This document shows positions 22,973 to 30,622 of a stretch of DNA of 33,622 bases, one piece after another. Below the pieces are notes generated by a model. The model worked only from the letters and a program-made list of their open reading frames with translations, did no database searches and was not told the DNA's origin. The translations under genes and the position numbers were made by a program. Source of the DNA: Bradyrhizobium altum (GTDB taxonomy: Bacteria > Pseudomonadota > Alphaproteobacteria > Rhizobiales > Xanthobacteraceae); NCBI RefSeq assembly GCF_020889705.1, contig NZ_JACMYP010000070.1, forward strand, positions 1 through 33,622, written 5' to 3'. The first letter of the stretch is position 1, and every line of letters begins with the position of its first letter.

Positions 22973-23608
22973 CTACCATCGCAAGAACCGTCGTCCGCTC
23001 AAAAAACCGATCAACGTCACAAATCCTACAGCAAGCGGATACCAGATAACGACGAAAAGAGGACTGTCGTCCGTGCAATTCGTTGCGTAAAACGTCGCCG
23101 CAATCCCGCTCGCGGCAAGCCCGGCGATGGCTCCCGCCAAGCCAGGTCGCGTCGGGGCTCCTTCGCGCAGCGCAAGAAGAAAGCAGGCCAGTGGTCCAAT
23201 AGATAGAAGCGGTATAAGAGTTAAGCAATTCAGTGCATGTGTACCGACCATCCTTGAGCCCCAAAACGGCGGCGGGACTGTCACGATCTCAATGAGGACG
23301 GCCAACACCAAGACCAGCGGCGAAATCGCGAGAGCCCAACCCCTGACTCCGAACGAAGTGCCGGGCTGCGCTGCCCGAAGCATCGCAGCAGTGGCCGCAA
23401 ATACGAGCGGCAAAGTAACAGCGAACTTGACGAGAAAGCGGGAGGTTCCCATTGCGAACAGGATATCGGGACGAAAGCCAATACCTACAAAGAATGCGAT
23501 TCCGGCGATGACGTTTCCCGCAATCAGAGCAAGCCGAATTGATTTCTCTGGCTTCCAGGAATTTAGGGTGTCCGCCGCCAAGGCTTCGAGCAACGTTTCT
23601 GTTTCCAT
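22973..23608 (-). CDS. NrsF/DUF1109-type membrane anti-sigma factor
   Basis: This 211-residue inner-membrane protein has a short cytoplasmic N-terminus (METETLLEALAADTLNSWKP), then six hydrophobic helices, the DUF1109 plan. NrsF-like proteins bind an ECF sigma factor at the membrane and release it under metal or oxidant stress. Cysteines in the periplasmic or loop regions (ATNCTDDS, HALNCLTL) could be sensing thiols, as in known family members. I chose the ATG at 23606-23608; a TTG six codons upstream is possible. A GTAACA-N15-CGAA site 75 bases upstream suggests feedback control by its own sigma factor. The likely partner is at 16824-17420, an unusual separation of about 5.5 kb. Confidence 0.82.
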   Translation of the reverse strand: METETLLEALAADTLNSWKPEKSIRLALIAGNVIAGIAFFVGIGFRPDILFAMGTSRFLVKFAVTLPLVFAATAAMLRAAQPGTSFGVRGWALAISPLVLVLAVLIEIVTVPPPFWGSRMVGTHALNCLTLIPLLSIGPLACFLLALREGAPTRPGLAGAIAGLAASGIAATFYATNCTDDSPLFVVIWYPLAVGFVTLIGFLSGRRFLRW

Positions 23609-23682
23609 TTGTGTGGGCTCCAACAATTCAGCGCGGACTTCGCACTCAAGACGGTGCCGGCGCTGGATGGCCTAATCCTGTC

Positions 23683-23707
23683 TTCGTTATCAGGTCGAAA
23701 ATGTTAC
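23683..23707 (-). promoter_or_regulatory. ECF-sigma-type promoter upstream of the nrsF-like gene, GTAACA-N15-CGAA
   Basis: On the minus strand GTAACA (23707-23702) and CGAA (23686-23683) are 15 bases apart, 75 bases before the anti-sigma start. It is the same form as the site at 15561-15585. Autoregulation of the anti-sigma gene is usual in ECF systems. Confidence 0.58.
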
Positions 23708-24157
23708 GCGCTGCCGGTCACGAATTTGAGGCTGTTCGCCGCTCGCCAAAGCGTCGAGGCGCAAACTCTCGGAGCTTCGGCCGGTCCAGACCGCAGATGC
23801 GCTCGCGTCGCTGCGCTCCGATCCTTCCTTTCAACTTCGAGTTACGAGTGACTGGGCCGGCTAGTCATAGCCTGCGGCTATCGGGTCATCCCTCACAGGC
23901 TTGCGGATAAAGTTCTGGAGGCTCGGCCGTGAAGCGAACGATGAGCAACCAAGATCGGATCCAACGGTTTTGCTGGCGTGAAAATCACGACCTGAGGGCG
24001 ATCAATCGTCAATCGCAGCTCTGGAGCGCCTGAAGCACAGCCCTGGATTGATAGAGTCAGGCCCCGAACACGGCGCCACGTTCATCGTCTCCGCCGACCA
24101 GCGCTGCTCGGACGGCTACCAGACTCGGTTTCAAAACGCGAAGTTGGGTCCATCGAA
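23708..24157. other. About 450 bases without a supported gene
   Basis: Frames here are short. A 30-codon frame from ATG 23941 (MSNQDRIQRFCWRENHDLRA) and a segment near 24085-24160 (FIVSADQRCSDGYQTRFQNA) look weakly protein-like and may be gene debris. No RNA gene or repeat was seen. Confidence 0.4.
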
Positions 24158-24183
24158 GTAACGAACGCTTTCCAAGCTGCGTA
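24158..24183 (+). promoter_or_regulatory. ECF-sigma-type promoter, GTAACG-N16-CGTA
   Basis: GTAACG (24158-24163) and CGTA (24180-24183) are 16 bases apart. Downstream are the DUF2189-like remnant and then the patatin-like gene on the same strand. It has the -35 and spacing of the three best sites, with the -10 variant seen at 14525-14528. Confidence 0.5.
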
Positions 24184-24275
24184 TTACAGGAAAGAACGGT
24201 TCAACTAATCGGCGGCATCTGATCTCAGATGAGCGGTCCTCCAAACTCGCCGAACTGTTTGGATCTACCTACCTA

Positions 24276-24600
24276 GTGCCGGGTGCTGCATTGCGCGAAA
24301 GTTATGTTGGCAAAGTTCCCAGATTGGCGGGCAACAGGTCGATTTGCCCGAGAGTCGTCTCGGCGTACGTCATCGACGGAAACGCTTCGATGATGGATGT
24401 AGCCATCGCTTCCGCAAGCGTTATCCTGAAGAGACCGGCCACGATGATCCTGCGGATGAGCATAGTAGAGTCGATTATGTTGCTCGGCCCGACGCCTGCT
24501 TTCGTCGAGTCGGCTGTCACCATGCCACTCATGGTTCATGCGACCCGGGATCCCTACAGGCGTGCGGTACTGGCCGGTACCCGCTTTGATCTTGCACGGA
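24276..24600 (+). pseudogene. DUF2189-like membrane protein remnant, C-terminal part
   Basis: The frame contains VVSAYVIDGNASMMDVAIAS, ASVILKRPATMILRMSIVES, a hydrophobic segment and VTMPLMVHATRDPYRRAV. This is the DUF2189 ending, where a LxHATWHAYR-type block closes the domain. The usual first half (two or three more helices) is missing, and several helix positions carry charged or proline replacements (for example MLLGPTPAFVES). It is probably decayed. It lies between an ECF-type promoter site and the patatin gene. Confidence 0.45.
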
Positions 24601-24669
24601 GTTCGCGAGCCCCTCTGGATCGGGTCGAGCCGTGGAATGAGCCATCTATCCTGATGCGCTTTTCGCCGA

Positions 24670-25563
24670 TTGAGAGCCTCCGATTCCAATGAACAACCGC
24701 GCCAAGTTACGCCAGCTGTCCGCACCGCCTTCGTCCTGGCGGGCGGCGGCAGCTTCGGAGCTATTCAAGTGGGCATGATGCTGGCGCTGGCGCAGCGGGG
24801 CGTGACAGCCGACATGGTGGTGGGCTCCAGTGTCGGCGCCTTAAATGGAGCTTATTACGCAGCCGGACCGGGCGTGCAAGCGGTCGAAAGGCTGGCTGAC
24901 ATCTGGCGAAACATTCGGCGACAGGATGTCTTCCCGATCACATTGTCGACGCTTGCGGCGTTCCTGTTTCGACGAGACTTCCTGGTGTCTCAGGAGGGAA
25001 TCAGGAAGCTGGTACGAGATTTTCTTCCGTACAGAGATCTTGAAGAGGCGAAGATTCCCGTGCACGTTGTCGCAACCGACATGATCTCTGGCGAAAATGT
25101 CGTCCTGTCCAGCGGCTCAGCCGTCGACGCCATAGCCGCAACGACGGCAATCCCGGGAGCGTTCGCGCCCGTGAGGTACGAGGGGACGTTTCTCTCCGAT
25201 GGCGCGGTTTCGAGTAATACTCCCGTGAAAGTGGCTCTGCAGAAAGGAGCCACCAGGTTGATCATTCTTCCCACCGGACACGCTTGCGCTCGGCAGGCGC
25301 CTCCAGTGGGGGCTATTGCAAACGCCATCCATGCGCTTACTCTCCTCATCGCCCGCCAACTGGTGCACGAAATCGATAGTATCCCTCGTTCGGTCAGCTA
25401 CAGCGTCGTCCCGCCGCTCTGCCCCCTCACCGGTTCGCCGTACGATTTCTCGATGACGAGCCAGCACATCGAGCGCGCCTACTTGCAAGCCGAACAATGG
25501 ATCGCGTCCGGCGGCTTAGAGCTACGAGAGGTGCCGCTCCCGATGCGGGCTCACAAGTACTAA
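24670..25563 (+). CDS. Patatin-like phospholipase
   Basis: This 297-residue protein should hydrolyse acyl esters of lipids with a Ser-Asp dyad. The motifs are in place: oxyanion loop GGGSFG at 25-30, nucleophile elbow GSSVG at 52-56 (Ser54), and catalytic Asp in SDGAVSSN (Asp177, DGA). There is no signal peptide, so it is cytoplasmic or membrane-associated from inside. The start is uncertain: TTG 24670 is the earliest in-frame start, and no later ATG precedes the oxyanion loop. It follows the DUF2189 remnant and may be read from the ECF-type promoter at 24158-24183. Confidence 0.87.
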   Translation: MRASDSNEQPRQVTPAVRTAFVLAGGGSFGAIQVGMMLALAQRGVTADMVVGSSVGALNGAYYAAGPGVQAVERLADIWRNIRRQDVFPITLSTLAAFLFRRDFLVSQEGIRKLVRDFLPYRDLEEAKIPVHVVATDMISGENVVLSSGSAVDAIAATTAIPGAFAPVRYEGTFLSDGAVSSNTPVKVALQKGATRLIILPTGHACARQAPPVGAIANAIHALTLLIARQLVHEIDSIPRSVSYSVVPPLCPLTGSPYDFSMTSQHIERAYLQAEQWIASGGLELREVPLPMRAHKY

Positions 25564-25878
25564 CCCAGCACCCGAGGGGTTCGCCTACTGTACGCTGCGA
25601 TAAATCCGCCACGAATTCGCCGTTGCGTCGACGAGCCGATAGTCTCCGCTCGAGGCGAACGGGTTACGGGCCCAAGCTCCGTCGATAGACAAAACGACGA
25701 CTGTGGTGCAGCCGAACTGGACGGACATCTTCTGTATGTCACCTACTACAGGAAGGCCGTCGAACAGTCGCTTGAAGAGAGGTCCGTTTCGGCCAGTCGC
25801 TCACGCGATACCGGAGCGAATGGTGGTGCCAGGTCGCAGGCTGCGTAGTAAGATCTCGATTCGCAACGAGTGCCCAAC
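25564..25878. other. About 315 bases without a gene
   Basis: Small frames on both strands lack starts or family features. A short segment near 25710-25770 reads AAELDGHLLYVTYYRKAVEQ on the plus strand and might be residual coding sequence. Nothing else is evident. Confidence 0.4.
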
Positions 25879-26430
25879 TTAATTTGATTGGCCAAGCCGG
25901 CAATTCCGCCAGGTAGGAGGAGTTGCTGGCCACGCGCTCTCCGGACCGTTGACTGGGCGCGGACCGCTTCCCACTTCGACATCGCCCCCATAAAATGTGG
26001 CTGAGCGCGCCTTGAGCCCAGGAAACTTGTTTCCCAACAACATTCGGCTGCCGCAGACGAGCCCCAGCACTAAAGGTGCACGACCTACGAAGCGAACCAC
26101 GGCGTTCATGCGAGCCCAGTCGCGTGTCATTCCCCCAGCCGAAGCTATGATGAGGAACAAGACTGCGGGAAGTCCGGCTCTCCAGCTCAGATCATTGTTC
26201 TCCGCTAGATTGCTCCCTCTGAGAAGCCAAGAGGCGAGCAAGCTTCCGCCTCCGAAGGCCATGGTGCTCGAGCATCGAGCTTGTCCGGACCCAAGCTCGC
26301 CTCTTGGCAGAGCCGCACGAGCATTGGCAAACCCAACAAGTAGATCGCTTGAAGCGACAGGAAGATAGAATATCCAGAACCCCGGCAGGTTGGCCCAGCC
26401 CCAGCCTTCCGCTACTTGGTTGGACGTCAT
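25879..26430 (-). CDS. Possible multi-pass membrane protein, 183 residues
   Basis: ATG at 26428-26430 follows AAAGGG with four bases of spacing. The product has about four hydrophobic segments: LPGFWIFYLPVASSDLLVGF, MAFGGGSLLASWLL, AGLPAVLFLIIASAGG and VRFVGRAPLVLGLVCGSRML. The ends are polar, and the last 45 residues look unlike a membrane protein, so a frameshift or truncation there is possible. I do not recognise the family. The ribosome site and segment pattern favour a real, perhaps damaged, gene. Confidence 0.35.
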   Translation of the reverse strand: MTSNQVAEGWGWANLPGFWIFYLPVASSDLLVGFANARAALPRGELGSGQARCSSTMAFGGGSLLASWLLRGSNLAENNDLSWRAGLPAVLFLIIASAGGMTRDWARMNAVVRFVGRAPLVLGLVCGSRMLLGNKFPGLKARSATFYGGDVEVGSGPRPVNGPESAWPATPPTWRNCRLGQSN

Positions 26431-26786
26431 TCGGCCCTTTAATTGCGGTTTGTTGTCAAGCTTACATTTCTGAACTCGCCCATGGCACGGTGGTAGCGTC
26501 CGCGCCGTCGGAGCTGGTAGGGGTTGCGCAGACGGCGCGGGCGCGGATGATACATGCACTGTTGGCCAGGCATCGGATCGTACGGGCGGGTTGATGTCTT
26601 CGCTGGGGTCATGGTCCTTTCCGAGGTCGCGCAGCGCCTCATGATGATGTCCGGGTCGGACGCCTCAACGTCTGCAGCGGAGTACGGTCAAGCCGTCACC
26701 AGCCGAATGAACGAGGTCGCCACAACACCGTCCCAGCGGGACATCGCCAGTCCGGCGGACCGGACCAGGAACTTTACAAAATCGGA
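26431..26786. other. About 355 bases without a supported gene
   Basis: The stretch between the possible membrane gene and the IS110-type element holds only short frames. A plus-strand segment near 26640-26780 (MMMSGSDASTSAAEYGQAVT) has no family match. It may include the outer end of the insertion sequence, which cannot be placed because IS110 elements lack terminal inverted repeats. Confidence 0.4.
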
Positions 26787-27807
26787 TCAGGCTTCCTTCG
26801 CCAAGCCCCAGTCGAACGACGTGCCGCCGACCCAGATGCAGTGCAGAACAACGGCGATCTTGCGCGCGATGGCGACCTTCGCCTTCCTCATGCCAATCCT
26901 CTTGGCGAGCTTCATTCCCCAAGCCTTGAGGGAGGACCATTTCTTCGTTCGATAAAGCAGGACGGTCGCGGCCTCGAACAGGTAAGTTCGGAGAAGACGG
27001 TCGCCCCATCGTGACATTTTGCCATTGATGTCAGTTTCGCCAGATTGGTTGCGCCGAGGTGTAAGACCCAGATAGGCGCCAACGCTCGATGCCGATCGGA
27101 AGCGCAATCGGTCGTCGATCGTATGGCGGAAGGTCAAGGCGGTCACCCCGCCAACACCAGGAACCGTCATCAGGCGGCGCGTCGTCTCATCCGACTTCGC
27201 CAATTGGCGGACTTCGTTGTCGAAGTTGCTTTGCTGCTTGCAGATCCGTTCAGAAGCGGCGCGATCACACCGAGGAGCTGATGATCTTTGCCCAATAGCT
27301 CGCAGACCTGATTGCGAAACTGCAGTCCGATCGCGCGTGGCAACAGCAAACCGTATTCTTTGATGAGGCTGCGGACCTGATTCTCGATATCTCGACGCAT
27401 CGACACAAGGCGAGATCGCGCGACAAGAATCGCTCGAACCTTCTGGCTCTCCTCGCTCTTGATCTTGACTTCTCGATACCATCCAACCCGCACCAGTTCG
27501 GCTAGGCCTCGAGCATCATTCTGATCGCTCTTGTTCATGCGCACCGACAAAGCCGCGTGAGCGTGCCGCGCGTCGATGCAAACCACCGGCAGATCGACCC
27601 TACGAAGTTCATGCCAAAGCCAACTCGCCATCGCCCCGGTCTCAAATCCGATGCGCTCCGCCTGTGGCGCCCGCTTGCGGAGCAGCGCTGTGAGCGCTCC
27701 CGGATCGGATTTGGCCTTTCCTTCGAACAAGACCTGACCAACTTCGTCGACCACACATACTGAGGTTTCTTTTTGCGAGACACATCCAGCCCAACATATT
27801 GCTTCAT
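26787..27807 (-). pseudogene. IS110-family transposase with two frameshifts
   Basis: From ATG 27805-27807 the sequence reads MKQYVGLDVS. A GT duplication (ACAC on the plus strand at 27780-27783) then shifts the frame. The next frame carries the DEDD-type N-terminal domain (QKETSVCVVDEVGQVLFEGK, FETGAMASWLWHELR, MNKSDQNDARGLAELVRVGW). A second shift near 27260 leads into the C-terminal transposase_20 part (MTVPGVGGVTALTFRHTIDD, LGLTPRRNQSGETDINGKMS) that ends at 26787. Both halves of an IS110 enzyme are present, including the C-terminal serine region, but it cannot be made as one chain. It truncates a neighbouring gene fragment on its right. Confidence 0.85.
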
Positions 27808-27863
27808 AGCCCTCTCCGATTCGTGAGATTGCGGAAAGGCTTGAAGATAGCGGACCTTTCTGA

Positions 27864-28157
27864 GCCGCGGGCGCCGACCGCAATTACGTCATCGTCTCCA
27901 ATGTGCATGGCAACGAGGATAACGGGACCATCCGCGACACGATCAAGCTTGCGCGATTGTTGGCCAAGTTCGGGATTTCTCCTTCGACGATCGGCAAGAT
28001 GGTGACGACCCCACCGCGAAAGATGTCTTATTTAAGCAAAGACGATCTCGCGGCACTCAAGGTTATCGTGCGCAATCCGTTCGATCGCATCATCCGCACC
28101 TCGACCGCGCAAACGATGAAAGGTACCTCGATGTGTGAACACGGGTGCTTCGAATAA
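27864..28157 (+). pseudogene. 3' fragment of a periplasmic-type conserved protein gene
   Basis: A frame open from 27864 reads AAGADRNYVIVSNVHGNEDN, TIRDTIKLARLLAKFGISPS, GKMVTTPPRKMSYLSKDDLA and ends at 28155-28157. The combination of a long helix, the GISPS-type turn, TPP and LSKDDL resembles the end of COG3904-type periplasmic proteins. The preceding codon is TGA, and IS110-element DNA lies directly upstream, so the 5' part is missing. The last 20 residues are probably read-through. It is likely a gene cut by the insertion sequence. Confidence 0.4.
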
Positions 28158-28243
28158 CGTGACGAAAGAGGACGGTCCTGCATCGGCCGGCAGCAGCGCA
28201 ACGAAAAGCTAGGCATTGGCACGCGAGTATATGGAGCATTCGT

Positions 28244-28540
28244 ATGAAAAAAATAGCTGCGAGCCTGGTACTGGGAGGCATCACTGCAGCTTGCCCTGTG
28301 CAAGCACAGACAAGCGTCGACATGGCGCGCATAACTTGCGCCCAGTACCTAGCAATGTCCACGGGGGACTCTGCCGTCTTTTCCGCGTGGATGAGCGGGT
28401 GGTTCAACCAAAAGAAGGGATACGTTTTTGTAGATATCAACGCGTACGCGCGAAATGTCGCAAGCGTAAAGGCATCGTGCGCTACCAATCCTACTCAGAC
28501 CGTGATGGCTGGTCTCGAGCGATCTGCGGCGAGCCAGTGA
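28244..28540 (+). CDS. HdeA/HdeB-like periplasmic protein
   Basis: This 98-residue protein starts at ATG 28244, seven bases after GGAG. Residues 1-22 form a signal (MKKIAASLVLGGITAACPVQ). The mature part has the HdeA/B plan: an early Cys32 in ARITCAQYLAM, a W-rich helix (FSAWMSGWFNQKKG) and a late Cys79 in VKASCATNP, probably one disulfide that holds the two ends together. HdeA and HdeB are acid-activated periplasmic chaperones in enterobacteria; the rhizobial relatives are less well characterised. A second copy begins 26 bases after the stop. Confidence 0.8.
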   Translation: MKKIAASLVLGGITAACPVQAQTSVDMARITCAQYLAMSTGDSAVFSAWMSGWFNQKKGYVFVDINAYARNVASVKASCATNPTQTVMAGLERSAASQ

Positions 28541-28565
28541 TCAAAACCAGGATGGGGAGATAGCC

Positions 28566-28859
28566 ATGAAGCCCTCAATCTTCGTTGTTGCGACCACGCT
28601 GCTCGTCGCCCTGACTCTGGTTTCAAAAGCACAAGTTGTTGTCGACCTATCCCTCGTCACCTGCAGGCAACTGTTAGAGTCCGATCGGGAAAGGCAGACC
28701 CTGATAAGCTCCTGGATGGCGGGATATTTCAGCGCATCAAAGAACTTGAGCACTGTGGATTTTCGCTACGTCGAGCGAAACGGAAAGGTTGTGGGTAATT
28801 ACTGCAAGACGCATAAGTCAGAAACGGTCATGAATGCGATGCAGAAGAATTGGCGTTGA
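28566..28859 (+). CDS. HdeA/HdeB-like periplasmic protein, second copy
   Basis: This 97-residue protein starts at ATG 28566 after GGGGAGA. A signal peptide covers residues 1-22 (MKPSIFVVATTLLVALTLVS). It has the same plan as its neighbour: Cys33 in SLVTCRQLLES, SSWMAGYFSASKN and Cys80 in VVGNYCKTHKSETVMNAM. The two products align along their whole length but share few residues apart from these landmarks, so the duplication is old. The short gap implies one operon. Confidence 0.8.
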   Translation: MKPSIFVVATTLLVALTLVSKAQVVVDLSLVTCRQLLESDRERQTLISSWMAGYFSASKNLSTVDFRYVERNGKVVGNYCKTHKSETVMNAMQKNWR

Positions 28860-29005
28860 CGATCATCGCGGTCGACGCGCAAGCGTGGCTCACCAAGCGA
28901 GTTGAGGCGCATTCGTCGCGTTCGGTGCTGGCGCACTGCTAACGGTGTGCGCAGGCTGGCTGACAACGTGGCTAAAGTTCCGGTCGTCAGCTTTGGGTAG
29001 TGATC

Positions 29006-29163
29006 TCAACATCTGGTCACAACTTGGCCATAGGCATTGGTGACCTGCACGCAAGCCGGCGTAGCCGCATATGCACCTGCTGCCGCCGCCGCGCCGACGG
29101 CCGCGGTGCCGTAGACGGCGCGGTGCGTGGTCCGGCGTGCGACTCCGGCACAGCTCATCGGTG
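29006..29163 (-). pseudogene. 3' part of a small secreted protein gene
   Basis: The minus strand reads CAGVARRTTHRAVYGTAAVG, then AAAAAGAYAATPACVQVTNA and ends YGQVVTRC. This is the mature part of a small Ala-rich, two- to three-Cys exported protein common in Bradyrhizobium. The signal peptide and start are missing: upstream the frame passes into unrelated sequence towards the truncated RraA-like gene at 29255. Confidence 0.5.
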
Positions 29164-29254
29164 TCAACGGTCGACCGACCCGTGCTTCCGAGGTCGAAAT
29201 CAAGCCTCGTTCGATATTAGCCTTGCCGTTCCATAGCAGGGTGCCAATGAAGCC

Positions 29255-29602
29255 ATGAAGAACATCGCACAATGGCGTAAGGTGGAAGGCTACGTGATCG
29301 ACGGCGCGATCCGCGATGTCGCGGCCTTTGCTACGTCTGACTTTCCCTGCTTGGCGCGCGCGGTAATCCATCGCGGGCCATACAAAAATGGCCCCGGTGA
29401 AATCAACGTGCCGGTCTCGGTTGGAGGCTGCGTGATTTCGCCCGGCGACTTCGTCGTCGGCGATGGCGACGGCGTGGTGTCGTTTCCAGCGGCAACGGCC
29501 ACAAGCCTGCTAGAAGCGGTACAATCTAAGATTGTGTGCGAAGACGAGACGCTGAAGGCAATCCGGGAAGGCCGCTATCAGGGTTCTTACGGCAAATCCT
29601 AA
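29255..29602 (+). pseudogene. RraA / HMG-aldolase-like protein, C-terminal part
   Basis: From residue 12 the frame reads GYVIDGAIRDVAAFATSDFP, then ARAVIHRGPYKNGPGEINVP, VSVGGCVISPGDFVVGDGDG and a C-terminal helix. These are the second half of the RraA-like fold (the DGAIRD segment with the conserved Asp, and the GD-DGV turn). The N-terminal half with the GG-D region is absent. The first 11 residues (MKNIAQWRKVE) do not fit the family, so the ATG at 29255 is probably accidental. It faces away from the truncated secreted-protein gene; the two share the junction near 29165-29285. Confidence 0.6.
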
Positions 29603-29949
29603 CCGCTCGCGAGAGGCCGAGCGGACTTTGCCTCAGTTCCGCCCGAGCGCCTGGAGGTAAGCGCAATATAAGTCGGCTAAGTGCGCGTGACGCCCGAACC
29701 TGATCTGTGGTTCAAGACGGTGCGGCTTCTCAGGTATCGCTCTCCTCAAGCCGGAGATGATGGTGAGGTGCAATCGGCGTTGACCAGGCCTACATCGGCA
29801 GCCCGGCGGGATTAGCCAGACTGATAAGCTTTGTCTAATTTCCTTATCAGTTTGTGAACTGGCTCCACTGCGATTAAAGCTTATCCGTCGCGCATCGCTT
29901 AGAACCCATCTTTTTGAAGATCGAGGTCGACAGGGACCGTCCGCTTGGT
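29603..29949. other. About 350 bases without a gene, with one inverted repeat
   Basis: I see no credible frame on either strand. The notable feature is the 9-base inverted repeat at 29820-29851 described separately. The region around it is AT-richer than the average of the window, as in a promoter or operator region. Confidence 0.5.
29820..29851. promoter_or_regulatory. Spaced inverted repeat ACTGATAAG / CTTATCAGT
   Basis: ACTGATAAG (29820-29828) and CTTATCAGT (29843-29851) are perfect inverted 9-base arms separated by 14 bases. They lie in a gene-free, AT-richer stretch about 100 bases from the end of the minus-strand gene at 29950. The arms could be half-sites of a dimeric regulator one or two helical turns apart, or a weak stem-loop. 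Confidence 0.35.
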
Positions 29950-30408
29950 TCAGGCCGAACGCCGATTGGATCGATCTTTTCCGCGGCGATGGCGCCGCCT
30001 CTGACGACGGCCTCGGGGAGGCTGAAGTGATCTTGCCGAACCTGTTACAGGCTGGGCCGCGGGCTCGCTGGCCGGCAGGTCGGCCGCTGATCGAGGCGGC
30101 TTTCTTCGAACGGCGACGGCCGTTTCGAGTGCGGACAAGAATTGCCGCCCCTGCTCCGTGATCTCCCAGCCGCGAGGATCGCGAACCACAAACTTGGCCG
30201 AGAAAGTATTCGGGTCACGCGCATATTCGGCCAACCGCTTCATGCGACCTGTCCAGTCTTTGCCGCTGGTCATCAGGATTTCGACCGCTTGCCGGACTTC
30301 GGCAACGGAGGCACGCCCGGCAGGCTGGCCGGCCAGCACTTTCAGGACAGTCAGCCGGAAGGACACTTCCAGGTCTCTGACGTGGATGGTCTGTAGTTTC
30401 CGGCGCAA
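29950..30408 (-). CDS. Conserved hypothetical protein, winged-helix-like with basic tail
   Basis: This 152-residue protein has an ordered first 100 residues: IHVRDLEVSFRLTVLKVLAG, a helix with VAEVRQAVEILMTSG, DWTGRMKRLAEYARD, then strands FVVRDPRGWEITEQGRQFL. The pattern (helices, then a turn and a wing-like GWEITEQGR) is that of a winged helix. The last 50 residues are Pro-, Arg- and Gln-rich and end in a strongly basic run. No ATG is available; TTG at 30406-30408 is the only start before an upstream stop. It is likely a DNA-binding protein, target unknown. Confidence 0.6.
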   Translation of the reverse strand: MRRKLQTIHVRDLEVSFRLTVLKVLAGQPAGRASVAEVRQAVEILMTSGKDWTGRMKRLAEYARDPNTFSAKFVVRDPRGWEITEQGRQFLSALETAVAVRRKPPRSAADLPASEPAAQPVTGSARSLQPPRGRRQRRRHRRGKDRSNRRSA

Positions 30409-30497
30409 GGGATCACGCGCGAGCGCGCAACGTCAACAACGTGGCGCGGTTAACCTCACCTAAAAACGGAAGCTATGTCGTCGGAGGCCGTCACGAC

Positions 30498-30521
30498 GCT
30501 GCGGGCTGACTTGCCCGCAGC
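30498..30521 (+). terminator. Strong stem-loop in the 30409-30622 gap
   Basis: GCTGCGGGC (30498-30506) and GCCCGCAGC (30513-30521) form a perfect 9-base stem with a 6-base loop, followed by TGTCCTTTC. It lies about 100 bases beyond the stop of the minus-strand gene at 30623 and 90 bases before the start of the minus-strand gene at 30408, so it probably ends the first transcript or separates the two. The T-run is poor. Confidence 0.45.
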
Positions 30522-30622
30522 TGTCCTTTCGGTAGTCAGAAAAGCGAAGTCAGCTAGGATGGTCTAGCTGTTCAGGAGGTGGGTCATCAGGCCGCCCTAC
30601 TCTCCCAGTCAATCGAAACGGG

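Noticed and set aside
23609..23910. Plus-strand frames opposite the nrsF promoter region
   Set aside because: They lack starts with ribosome sites and overlap the ECF-type promoter; no family is recognised.
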